Positions 13,972-24,900 of a stretch of DNA of 64,000 bases are shown piece by piece. Source of the DNA: Hevea brasiliensis (taxonomy: Eukaryota > Streptophyta > Magnoliopsida > Malpighiales > Euphorbiaceae); contig NC_079499.1 of NCBI RefSeq assembly GCF_030052815.1, forward strand, positions 82,065,183-82,129,182, written 5' to 3'. The position numbers and the translations under genes were made by a program. Position 1 is the first letter of the stretch. Each line of letters starts with the position of its first letter. The notes beneath the pieces are model-generated. The model did no database searches. It saw nothing but the letters and a program-made list of their open reading frames with translations, and was not told the origin of the DNA.

Positions 13972-16132
13972 AAAGGCTTAATTGATTTATTTTATTAATT
14001 TGGGGATTTTTGGTCTTCAAAAAGGGGATAAGATTAAAGAAAAGAAAAGAAAAAAAAAATTAAAACACAAATCTTCTTCTTCCAAAACGTCACTCTCTCT
14101 CCCTCACCCCCTCCCTCTCCACAAACTCCATTAAAGCTCAATTTTGAGCTTGAAAATCATAAGATTTCACCATAGAAAAATTAGCCACCATAGTTAAAGC
14201 TTATCTAGGCAACTTGAGAAGAGGATTGAGCAAGAAAGAAAAAAGGAAAATTTGAAGGAAAGGAGGAAGAAAATTGCTACACAAAGGTTAGTATGCTAAA
14301 CTCTTTATTTATCCATTTAAATGCATATGTGATGGTTGAAAGTGAGCTTACAACTTGATTAAATGAAACAAACATGTGAGAATGACCATTGCTGAAATTT
14401 GGCCTGGTTGGGAGGAGTATGGTTTGCATGAATATGATGCAATTGAATGAGTTTAGAAACTTTACATAGTTAAATGATTAACAATTAAACCATTAGAAGT
14501 AGTTAAAGGCATGAAAATGATGAGTTAGGGTTTTCAATGCTAGGGTTTATGAATCAAAATTTGGAGAAATGCATAAATGGCATGTGTGACCTATTGTAAA
14601 ATGAAATAATGGTCAATTATAACCAAATAGGTTGTGTGGGAATTGATAGAAAGAAAACCAAATTCGTAGGTCAGCAGCATGACCAAACCCACTTTGAAGG
14701 ACCAAAACTCAAATTTTACAAGTCCAATTGATATGCCACCAATTGGAGATGAAAATAGACATAAAAGAGCACAATTTTCATTAAGGAACCATGGCCAAAA
14801 ACTGACCAAAACTTAGTGAAACAATTGACCAAAGTGAAATGAGAGCAGGCTGCCCTGCACCAAAACTGACCAAATGAACAGTGTTCATTTAGTCATAACT
14901 CAAGCTAGGAAGGTCAAATTGACCTGAAATTTTACCAGCAATTAGATAAGACATAGATCTAAAACTGTCATGAAGAACACCACCCCAAATTATGCCATTA
15001 ACCCATTCAAATTATTGAGCAAAGTTAAGTTAGCAAACCTGCAACTCTGCAGATTTTCAATTGAGCAGTAATGTTTGGATGGCTATAACTCTCTCTAGGA
15101 AACTCGGATTTAGGCGATTCTTGAACCGATGGAAACCTAAGACATAGTAGAACGTTTCATATGAAGAAAGTTAGACCAAATTATGAACTTTACTTGATCA
15201 AATTGTTGACCAAAGTTGGATCAAAATCTGCCAGAACCCAAAAGTGCAGTATGAACAGTGCATATGAACAGTAAAATTATTTTGGCCATAACTTGAGCTA
15301 CAAAACTCCGATTGAGGTGATCCAAAAATGAGAATACACTTAAGACAGTAAGGAACATTTTCTATCAAGGAATTTTTGTCAAATTCCAACAGTAGACCGA
15401 CCAATGAAATAGTACAACTTCGGAGAACCAAAACCGAAAATTGGCAATTTTGCCAAAATGACCAAAGTTTTAAACAAATGACCAAAACCAACAAGTTTGG
15501 TGATCAAAATGTGGTATGTGGGTGAAGTTGGAGTTCCCATACCTATTAAGTCTTAGAAAGTCAACTATTTGGCTTGAATAGTGCAGTGAATAGTAACCCG
15601 AAACACAAAATTTAAAGAACGTCGAATTTAGCACGTTAGAGCTAGGTAACTGTGAAGCTAAATTTATTTTGGATCTGTGTTAAGTTCTAGTACTGAAACA
15701 TTGTAAAATTGTGTGTTTCAGTTGAAAAGAATATCGGGAAGGAACCCGAGGAACCGAGTCGAGGCTAAGGGACGACTCGTTTGAGGTTTGTGCACAACAA
15801 CACTATGCTTTAAAATGTGTTGATAAAGTGAATGAAATATGTATTTTACATTTGCTTTGAATTATTGAGAATTTATTTGTGACAATAGTTATGATGTTTT
15901 GACTTAAATTGTTGGAAGTTATTGTGTATATTTGAAATGACAATGTTTAGCAAATTGTTAAGATAAGTTTTGAAACCACAGTGTCATGACCATATATTTG
16001 AACACCTCACTAGCACGACTAGTGGGGGTAATTAGTTTCGAATTTTGATTCCTTCTCTGGAGAAGTGTTGAGGTGTGCCAGTAGAAGAGGATGTGAATGG
16101 ATATCCATATATTTGAGCTAGCTAGCCTTGTG

Positions 16133-16204
16133 ATGTGATTTCTCTTTAGCCTCTGGCTATTGAGATTCATGTGATTTCTCTTTAGCCTCTGGCTATTGAG
16201 ATTC
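16133..16204. repeat. Tandem 2 x 36-bp repeat in the 5' LTR of A
   Basis: Two adjacent identical 36-bp units each contain 'tctctttagcctctggctat'. The same duplication is at 24717-24788 in the 3' LTR, so it predates the insertion. Confidence 0.9.
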
Positions 16205-17092
16205 TATTTGTTTCGAATGGCATGATCTAACTGTGGGTTTTATGAAATGTGTTTGATACTTTGAAATGAACTTGGTTCGTATTAAAATCTCATGATTTAT
16301 GTTTTGTGTTTAATGCGCATGTTTAGCCAAAATTTTGAATAAATGTGATTGAAGTTTTGCATAAAGATTATTTTAGTATGTTGTGCACCACTGAGTCCTA
16401 GTACTCAGCGATAGCTTCTATTGCTGTCGCAGATACAGAGACTAGAGAAGCAGCAGACTGAGCTGCTGAGGATTGAGGATCGTTCTGGTTTGAAGCTATC
16501 GGGTATAATTTATACCCTGATCGTAAATATTATTTTGATGTATGTAATGCACAGAAATGTATGGACATGTGAAGATGGGTTTTGAGCAGCTTGTACAAAA
16601 TCTGTATAAAATTTGTAATAAACTTTAGTTTGGATTTTCTTAATGTAAATATTTGTATGATGAATGTATAAAATTGATTGACTATACATTGAGGACTATT
16701 GAATTTTGACTTGAGAAATTTATTGAAATGATTGTGAAATTGATTGAGTTTGATTGTGAAACCGAAGTAGTGGTTGAGAAAAACTTTTTGAAGTGCTTTT
16801 TACAGGTATTTGAAGAACGGTTTTCTCAAAATACAGAGGAAACTCTGTCAAAATTTTTATAGAATTTGCGGAAAACTAAAATGGACCAAAAATATTAACT
16901 AGTTTTAATTTTAACTAAATGTTTTAAATGCCTATTAGAAAATGCTCACCACTTAACAAAAGTAAGAAAATTGATTTAAAATCCTTTGTAGGGTACTTAA
17001 TGAGTTATCGGTAGGTGAAGTTCGGTAATTCATTAGGTATTCTATGGGATTATGTTATGCCTTACAGAGGGGTAAGGTGTGACATGTTTTAG

Positions 17093-17104
17093 TGGTATCA
17101 GAGC
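17093..17104 (+). promoter_or_regulatory. Primer-binding site of element A (initiator tRNA-Met)
   Basis: TGGTATCAGAGC lies 8 bp after the LTR end. It is complementary to the 3' end of plant initiator tRNA-Met, the usual minus-strand primer of Tekay elements. Confidence 0.93.
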
Positions 17105-17272
17105 AAAATTTTTGAAGTATGTTTTAAATATAAATTTGTGTCTTTCTTTGTTAAGTACAACTGCTCAATGTCCATATTTGTTACATACAGTGCATTACAT
17201 CATAAATATAAACTAATGGAGGGAAATCTCCATGTGTTACTTATTCAGGAGATACCCTAACTTCAACCTGAA

Positions 17273-18430
17273 ATGGAAGAAGGGGATCGCTCAGTTGAGC
17301 AGTCTGTTGAAGCTGAGGCACAAGAGGAAGCCCCAGCTTTGCAGAATGTCAGTGGGTCAGCAGCACCAGTCTCACAAATGCCGTAGTTCCCTGCACACCC
17401 GCATGCCAGATGGTCTGCGATGTTTCAAAGAAATGGTCGGGTATGCTGCTCAAGCTCCACCCTGCACACTGCGTGACACAACCATTGCCTCCACTGCATA
17501 AGATGACAAGTTATTGAAGTATGGGGCTGCAGAATTCAAGGGTACAGTGGACCCTTTAGAGGCAGAGCAATGGCTTAAAAGAATGGACAGAGTATTTAAG
17601 AAGCTGCACTGCCAATATGAGTTGAAGTTTGAGTACTCTGTGTCGCTACTGCAAGGGATGCGTATGATTGGTGGAAGACCATCCCCCACAGCTTGGCTGA
17701 ACCACCAGTGTTGACCTGGGATGACTTCATCAGAGAATTCAGACAGAAATACATCCCGATGCATATGTTGACCAGAAATTGCAAGAATTTTTTAGTCTGA
17801 AACAAGGGAACCGATCGGTGGCAGAGTATGAGAGGGAGTTCTCCCGCCTGAGTCACTATGCGGGGAGTCTCCTTACTACCAGCAAGGCAAGATGTAAGAG
17901 ATTTGAGACGGGTTTGAAGCCCAGCATAAGGATGCAAGTTATGGGATTCCGACACAGCAACTTCTCAAAGCTCATGTCTCAAGCACTTGAGTTAGAAAGA
18001 ATAGAATCAGAAGCAACCCCAGTGAAAGAAAAATTAGAGAAAGCTGAGAAATCAGACAAAGACAAGGGGGAAAAGTCTGTAGAGCCGAGTTCTGGTGGGA
18101 CTTCTGGGAAAAAGAAGAAGTTTAGTGGACCCAGCAGGGGTCGAGGTGGAAGATTTGGTAGGGGCCGATTCTCCGGATAGAGACCCCCTAGGTCTGGTCA
18201 GCAGTCGAGCAGGGGTTCACATTCTGCCCGCCCCTGTGAGACTTGTGGCAAGATTCATGGGGGGGAATGCTACTGGGCCACTGGAGCCTGTTTTAACTGT
18301 GGTGGCAAGGGCCATATAGCTAAAGACTGTACTAGTGCTCCGAGATATAGTCTAGCTCCTACTATTGCCGAGGGATCTATTGCAGTCCCGCTCTCGAGGT
18401 TCACGATCGGTTAGCGAGGAAGAGGTAGAG
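17273..18430 (+). pseudogene. gag: gag of element A (broken)
   Basis: The ATG at 17273 opens a protein starting MEEGDRSVEQSVEAE, close to the start of H's gag. A stop occurs within about 40 codons. The capsid domain follows from about 17510 (FKGTVDPLEAEQWL, FEYSVSLLQG). One base is lost near 17655, before the expected AYEWW motif, and there is another shift near 17757. The frame 17779-18180 carries the capsid C-terminus (SVAEYEREFSRLS). After a stop at 18178 comes a zinc knuckle of C-x2-C-x4-H-x4-C form (CFNCGGKGHIAKDC, about 18289-18330). Gag would package RNA in virus-like particles in the cytoplasm; this copy cannot make a full-length one. Confidence 0.88.
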
Positions 18431-18499
18431 GTAGAGGCACTACTTGAGGCACAATTGGTCGATCGCCAGACAAGGAAGTTCTTCAACCAGAATTTATAC

Positions 18500-18998
18500 A
18501 ATGAGACAGCGATAAGAGGCTGAGACTTCTGACGTGGTAGCTGGTATATTCTCTATCTCTGATCAAGAAGTATTTGTATTGTTTGATCCGGGTTCAACCC
18601 ATTCATATGTTAGTGCTAGCATAGTCAGTTCACTTGTTGTTCCATGTGTGGAAATGGATTTTGAAGTGCTAGTAACTAGTCCGTTAGGACAAGAGGTTCG
18701 GGTCAACAGAATCTATAGAGACTGTCCTTTGGTGATCCAAGGACATGTTTTCCCATCAGACTTGATTGAAATGCCCTTCAGAGAGTATGATATCATCTTG
18801 GGCATGGATTGGTTAGCCAGGCATCATGCCATGATTGATCAGAGATCAAGACAGTCACTTTTGGTCTCCCTTTGTACGGTGATGTGGTAATACATGGGGA
18901 GAGGCATTTACTGCCATCAAACATCATTTCGGCTGCACTAGCCAGAAGAATGATCAGAAAGGGGTGTGAAGCATACTTGGCACATGTGATAGACACCT
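18500..18998 (+). pseudogene. Protease region of element A pol
   Basis: The frame 18534-18890 contains LFDPGSTHSYVS (about 18579), the aspartic protease active-site form typical of Tekay, and downstream DIILGMDWL. The protease would cut the gag-pol polyprotein. The frame shifts near 18840, after the HHAMID motif, and the continuation toward reverse transcriptase lies in another frame with a stop at 18998-19000. Homologous sequence in H runs through this point without that shift. Confidence 0.85.
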
Positions 18999-19000
18999 AA

Positions 19001-20341
19001 GTGGAGAGTCCAGCACTAAGGGACATCCCTACTGTATGTGATTTTCTGGATGTATTTCCTTATGAATTGCCAGGATTACCTCCAGAAAGAGAGGTGCAGT
19101 TTGAGATTGATGTTATGCCTGGTGTGGACCCAATCTCTATAACGCCATACAAAATGGCACCTGCAGAATTAAAAGAGTTGAAAGTACAATTGCAAGAGTT
19201 GCTTGACAAGGGCTTTATCTGCCCTAGTGTGTCACCTTGGGGAGCGCCAGTGTTGTTTGTAAAGAAGAAGGATGGCACTCTCCGGTTATGCATTGATTAT
19301 CGGCAGTTGAATAAGGTGACAATAAAGAACAGATATCCATTGCCCCGTATTGATGACTTGTTTGATCAGTTGAGGGGTGCAGCTGTGTTCTCCAAAATTG
19401 ACCTGAGATCAGGTTATTATCAGCTGAAAGTACAAGAGTAGAGTATTCCTAAAACTGCCTTCAGAACCCGCTATGGCCATTATGAATTCCTAGTCATGCC
19501 ATTCGGGTTAACTAATGCTCCGGCTGCTTTTATGGATCTGATGAACACTATCTTCAGACCATACCTTGACCGGTTTGTTGTGGTATTCATTGATGATATA
19601 TTGGTCTATTCGAGGAATGCAGAAGAGCATGATAGACATCTGCGGATTGTACTGTAAACTTTGAGGGAAAAACAGCTATATGCCAAATTGTCGAAGTGTG
19701 AATTTTGGCTGAAGGAGATATCTTTCTTGGGGCATGTAGTATCAGAAGAGGGTATCAAGGTAGATCCAAGTAAGATTGAAGCTGTCCTTAATTGGAGGCC
19801 ACCCAGAAATGTCACAGAGATTCGTAGTTTTTTGGGTTTAGCTGGATACTACCGTACATTTGTGAAGGGATTCTCCATGTTGGCATCTCCATTGACCAAG
19901 CTGCTTAGAAAAGATGTAAAATTTCAGTGGACGGATAAATGCCAGCAAAGTTTTGATGAATTGAAAAGATGTTTGACAGAGGCTCCAATCCTGACTTTAC
20001 CGACACCGGGTAAATAATATATAGTTTACAGCAATGCTTCTCACAATGGGTTAGGTTGTGTGTTGATGCAAGATCGAAATGTCATTGCCTATGCATCACG
20101 CTAGCTGAAACCGCATGAGAGGAACTATCCAACACATGATTTGGAGCTTGTAGCTATTGTGTTTGCTCTTAAGATCTGGAGACACTATCTGTATGGGGAA
20201 AAGTGTTACATCTACACAGATCATAAGAGTTTGAAGTATTTGGGTACTCAGAAAGAGTTGAATTTGAGACAGAGGAGATGGTTAGAGTTGATAAAAGACT
20301 ATGATTGTCTGATAGACTATTAGCCAGGGAAAGCTAATGTT
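19001..20341 (+). pseudogene. Reverse transcriptase and RNase H of element A pol, with in-frame stops
   Basis: The reverse transcriptase starts with the [12 protein letters not shown] region (about 19146) and includes [31 protein letters not shown] and the catalytic FIDDILVYS (about 19588). RNase H follows with [15 protein letters not shown] and [10 protein letters not shown]. Stops interrupt the frame at about 19439, 19655, 20015, 20102 and 20321. Comparison with H indicates CAG/CAA to TAG/TAA changes at 19439, 19655 and 20321, while GAA and TTG gave the other two. Domain order and length are otherwise normal, so this is point-mutational decay rather than deletion. Confidence 0.9.
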
Positions 20342-21916
20342 GTGGCTGACGCCTTAAGTCGCAAGACTATGGCAAGTCTACGAGTTACTCCTTTGTCTTT
20401 GGTACATGAGTTGAGATCATTACATGCCAGCTTAGAGATTAATGATGAGGGGCAGACAGCAGTTGCATGGCATGTACAGCCAGTGTTGATTGATCAGATC
20501 AGAATGGCTGCTCAGAATGATCAGAAATATCAGAAGCTGATGGAAGAAGTCCGACAGGGCAAGAAACCAGAATTCTCAATCAGAGATGATGGTCTACTGC
20601 TACACCAAGGTAGAATATGTGTTCCTAATGATGTGGATTTGAGGCAAACCATTTTGAAGGAAGCACATGAGTCTCCTTTTGCCATGCACCCTGGTGGCAC
20701 AAAAATGTATAGGGGGCTAAAGGAGCATTACTGGTGGATGGGTATGAAAAGAGATGTGGCCGAGTTTGTATCCAAATGCCTAACTTGTCAACAAGTAAAG
20801 GCAGAGCATCAAGTACCAACTGGGTTGTTACATCCACTACCAGTACCAGAATGGAAATGGGAAAGAATAACAATGGATTTTGTGATGGGACTTCCGAGGA
20901 CACAGAAGAGTCATGATGCAGTTTGGGTCATTGTTGACAGACTGACTAAGTCTGCTCATTTTCTGCCAGTCCGGATGGATTATAGTTTGGAAAGATTGGC
21001 CAAGTTATACATCGATGAGATTGTGAGACTGCATGGAGTGCCAGTATCCATCGTGTCAGACAGAGATCCTAGGTTCACTTCTAGATTCTGGGGTAGTTTT
21101 CAGAGAGCCCTAGGAACTAGATTGAACTTCAAGATAAAGATTCCACCCACGCATGCATGGCCACCCGAGAGGGTAATTCAAATCTTGGAGGACATGCTAC
21201 GGGCTTGTGTGATTGAGTTTGAGGGTGGTTGGGATACACACATGCCTTTGATTGAATTTGCTTACAACAACAGCTACCAATCAAGCATTGGGATGCCTTC
21301 ATATGAAGCTTTGTATGGCAGGAAATGTAGAACCCCGTTGTGTTGGGATGACGTGGGTGAAAGAAAAATGATTGGACCCGAAATTGTTCAGCAAACTGAG
21401 GAGAAGATTAGGGTGATCAGAGATCGACTTAAAGCTGCATCAGACCGTCAGAAGTCCTATATTGATTTGAAAAGAAGGGATATTCAGTATGCAGTGGGTG
21501 ACAGAGTTTTCCTCAAAGTTTCTCCTTGGAAGAGAATTATGAGATTCGGCAGAAAGGGGAAACTAAGTCCTCGTTTCATAGGGCCATATGAGGTTCTGGA
21601 AAGAGTGGGTCCTTTAGCTTATCGGTTGGCACTACCTCCAGAGTTAGAGAAGATACATAATGTCTTCCATGTGTCTATGTTGAGGAGGTATCGATCAGAC
21701 CCATCTCATGTACTACCAGTAGAGGAAATTGAAGTAAATCCAGACCTCACATATGAAGAAGAACCCATAGAGATTCTGGCTTATGAGGTGAAGCAGCTAC
21801 GGAACAAGCAGATACCACTGGTAAAAGTGCTGTGGAACCATCATTCGGGCCAAGAAGCTACTTGGGAACGAGAGGAGGACATGAGGAGACAACACCCACA
21901 GTTGTTCAGAGATTGA
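20342..21916 (+). CDS. RNase H end, integrase and chromodomain of element A (open 524-codon remainder of pol)
   Basis: One open frame runs from MADALSRK (end of the RNase H/connection region) to QLFRD-stop. The integrase zinc-binding part has H-x-H (HESPFAMH) and C-x2-C (CLTCQQ). The catalytic core has D in TMDFVMGLP, D in [10 protein letters not shown] and E in [10 protein letters not shown]. The DNA-binding tail contains [19 protein letters not shown] and the chromodomain VKVLWNHHSGQEATWERE. The integrase would insert cDNA in the nucleus. At 21130-21175 the usual core motif before the catalytic E is replaced by an aberrant stretch whose two 1-base shifts cancel. The first ATG is not a real start, because this is the 3' part of a polyprotein whose upstream half has stops. 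Confidence 0.88.
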   Translation: MADALSRKTMASLRVTPLSLVHELRSLHASLEINDEGQTAVAWHVQPVLIDQIRMAAQNDQKYQKLMEEVRQGKKPEFSIRDDGLLLHQGRICVPNDVDLRQTILKEAHESPFAMHPGGTKMYRGLKEHYWWMGMKRDVAEFVSKCLTCQQVKAEHQVPTGLLHPLPVPEWKWERITMDFVMGLPRTQKSHDAVWVIVDRLTKSAHFLPVRMDYSLERLAKLYIDEIVRLHGVPVSIVSDRDPRFTSRFWGSFQRALGTRLNFKIKIPPTHAWPPERVIQILEDMLRACVIEFEGGWDTHMPLIEFAYNNSYQSSIGMPSYEALYGRKCRTPLCWDDVGERKMIGPEIVQQTEEKIRVIRDRLKAASDRQKSYIDLKRRDIQYAVGDRVFLKVSPWKRIMRFGRKGKLSPRFIGPYEVLERVGPLAYRLALPPELEKIHNVFHVSMLRRYRSDPSHVLPVEEIEVNPDLTYEEEPIEILAYEVKQLRNKQIPLVKVLWNHHSGQEATWEREEDMRRQHPQLFRD

Positions 21917-21948
21917 TACCAGGTAAAATTTCGAGACGAAATTTATTT

Positions 21949-21963
21949 AAGGGGGGGGAGAAT
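21949..21963 (+). promoter_or_regulatory. Polypurine tract of element A
   Basis: AAGGGGGGGGAGAAT lies directly before the 3' LTR and has 8 consecutive G. Upstream 'aaatttcgagacgaaattt' forms a short inverted repeat that is also present near the tracts of H and J. Confidence 0.88.
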
Positions 21964-24900
21964 TGTAACACCCCCGGTTGCATAGCCTGGTAGATTTCAC
22001 TGTTCCGGTGACCGGTGTCGGTCCGGACAATTAAGGAGATTAGAGCCACACTTAAGACAACTTGAGAAGCCATAAACACAAATAATTAGTAATGTTTAAT
22101 TAGTTAACTATAAATAAGAAAAACAGAACATAAGAAGTTAAACGAGCCGAGAGTCACAGCGATGAGTGACCTCCTCAGGAACGACTGTGAAGTCATTTTA
22201 AACTCAAATTTCGAACCGTAAAAAGTGACGCTGCGGTCTTTAGGACCCTTATAAACACAGTGGAAAAGAGAAAATCACGAAAAAGAAATGTTAAGCCAGT
22301 CAAATAATTAGGTCAGGGAGCCGGAAGAAATATTGGATTATTTGCAAACCGGGATGAACCGGCGAGGGGCAATTTGGTCAATTGACCCCGAGAGCTGACT
22401 CCTGACCTAACTATCAAATAAAATTGGAGAAAAGAAAATTTTAGAATCGAGAATTAAATTAAAGAACTAATAGAAAAAAAATAGAAAAAAAAAGAAAAAA
22501 AGAAAGAAGATGGAAAAGTCAAAGTGATGACATCATGTATGATGTCATAAAGGCTTAATTGATTTATTTTATTAATTTGGGGATTTTTGGTCTTCAAAAA
22601 GGGGATAAGATTAAAGAAAAGAAAAGAAAAAAAAATTAAAACACAAATCTTCTTCTTCCAAAACGTCACTCTGTCTCCCTCACCCCCTCCCTCTCCACAA
22701 ACTCCATTAAAGCTCAATTTTGAGCTTGAAAATCATAAGATTTCACCATAGAAAAATTAGCCACCATAGTTAAGGCTTATCTAGGCAACTTGAGAAGAGG
22801 ATTGAGCAAAAAAGAAAAAAGGAAAATTTGAAGGAAAGGAGGAAGAAAATTGCTACACAAAGGTTAGTATGCTAAACTCTTTATTTATCCATTTAAATGC
22901 ATATGTGATGGTTGAAAGTGAGCTTAGAACTTGATTAAATGAAACAAACATGTGAGAATGACCATTGCTGAAATTTGGCCTGGTTGGGAGGAGTATGGTT
23001 TGCATGAATATGATGCAATTGAATGAGTTTAGAAACTTTACATAGTTAAATGATTAACAATTAAACCATTAGAAGTAGTTAAAGGCATGAAAATGATGAG
23101 TTAGGGTTTTCAATGCTAGGGTTTATGAATCAAAATTTGGAGAAATGCATAAATGGCATGTGTGACCTATTGTAAAATGAAATAATGGTCAATTATAACC
23201 AAATAGGTTGTGTGGGAATTGTTAGAAAGAAAACCAAATTCGTAGGTCAGCAGCATGACCAAACCCACTTTGAAGGACAAAAACTCAAATTTTACAAGTC
23301 CAATTGATATGCCACCAAATGGAGATGAAAATAGACATAAAAGAGCACAATTTTCATTAAGGAACCATGGCCAAAAACTGACCAAAACTTAGTGAAACAA
23401 TTGACCAAAGTGAAATGAGAGCAGGCTGCCCTGCACCAAAACTTACCAAATGAACAGTAACTGTTCATTTAGTCATAACTCGAGCTAGGAAGGTCAAATT
23501 AACCTGAAATTTTACCAGCAATTAGATAAGACATAGATCTAAAACTGTCATGAAGAACACCACCCCAAATTATGCCACTAACGCATTCAAATTATTGAGC
23601 AAAGTTAAGTTAGCAAACCTGCAACTATGCAGATTTTCAATTGAGCAGTAATGTTTGGATGGCTATAACTCTCTCTAGGAAACTCGGATTTAGGAGATTC
23701 TTGAACCGATGGAAACCTAAGACATAGTAGAACATTTCATATGAAGAAAGTTAGACCAAATTATGAACTTAACTTGATCAAATTATTGACCAAAGTTGGA
23801 TCAAAATCTGCCAGAACCCAAAAGTGCAGTATGAAAAGGCGATTGCGTAAACGAAGAAACTTATTTTGGCCATAACTTGAGCTACAAAACTCCGATTGAG
23901 GTGATCCAAAAATGAGAATACACCTAAGACAGTAAGAAACATTTTCTATGAAGGAAGTTTTATCAAATTCCAACAGTAGACCGACCAATGAAACAGTGCA
24001 ACTTCGGAGAACCAAAACCGAAAATTGGCAATTTTGCCAAAATGACCAAAGTTTTAAACAAATGACCAAAACCAACAAGTTTGGTGATCAAAATGTGGTA
24101 TGTGGGTGAAGTTGGAGTTCCCATTCCTATTAAGTCTTAGAAAGTCAACTATTTGACTTGAATAGTATAGTGAATAGTAACCCGAAACACAAAATTTAAA
24201 GAACGTCGAATTTAGCACGTTAAAGCTAGGTAACTGTGAAGCTAAATTTATGTTGGATCTGTGTTAAGTTCTAGTACTAAAACATTGTAAAATTATGTGT
24301 TTCAGTTGAAAAGAATATCGGGAAGGAACCCGAGGAACCGAGTCGAGGCTAAGGGACGACTCGTTTGAGGTTTGTGCACAACATCACTATGCTTTAAAAT
24401 GTGTTGATAAAGTGAATGAAATAAGTATTTTACATTTGCTTTGAATTATTGAGAATTTATTTGTGACAATAGGTATGATGTTTTGACTTAAATTGTTGGA
24501 AGTTATTGTGTATATTTGAAATGACAATGTTTAGCAAATTGTTAAGATAAGTTTTGAAACCACAGTGTCATGACCATATATTTGAACACCTCACTAGCAC
24601 GACTAGTGGGGGTAATTAGTTTCAAATTTTGATTCCTTCTCTGGAGAAGTGTTGAGGTGTGCCAGTAGAAGAGGATGTGAATGGATATCCATATATTTGA
24701 GCTAGCTAGCCTTGTGATGTGATTTCTCTTTAGCCTCTGGCTATTGAGATTCATGTGATTTCTCTTTAGCCTCTGGCTATTGAGATTCTATTTGTTTCGA
24801 ATGGCATGATCTAACTGTGGGTTTTATGAAATGTGTTTGATACTTTGAAATGAACTTGGTTCGTATTAAAATCTCATGATTTATGTTTTGTGTTTAATGC

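Larger units (their letters stand above)
13387..17084 (+). mobile_element. 5' LTR of element A
   Basis: A 3698-bp LTR runs from TGTAACACCC to GGTGTGACA. Its start carries the GC-rich block with 'ccggtgaccggtgtcggt'. Downstream lie a palindrome at 13950-13971, an A/T- and purine-rich stretch, then a CT-rich run (about 14091-14118) that resembles a plant pyrimidine-patch core promoter. Three copies of the ~200-bp LTR module begin near 14892, 15081 and 15284. No protein is encoded. Confidence 0.93.

Noticed and set aside
14591..14809. 72-codon minus-strand frame repeated almost identically at 23167-23385
   Set aside because: Both lie at the same place in the two LTRs of A, antisense to the element; they recur only because LTRs are duplicates, and they match LTR module sequence, not a protein.
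20342..21916. Stand-alone functional integrase gene (524 codons)
   Set aside because: It is the 3' part of A's pol; its first ATG lies inside the RNase H/connection region and the upstream frame has five stops, so no translation route is evident.
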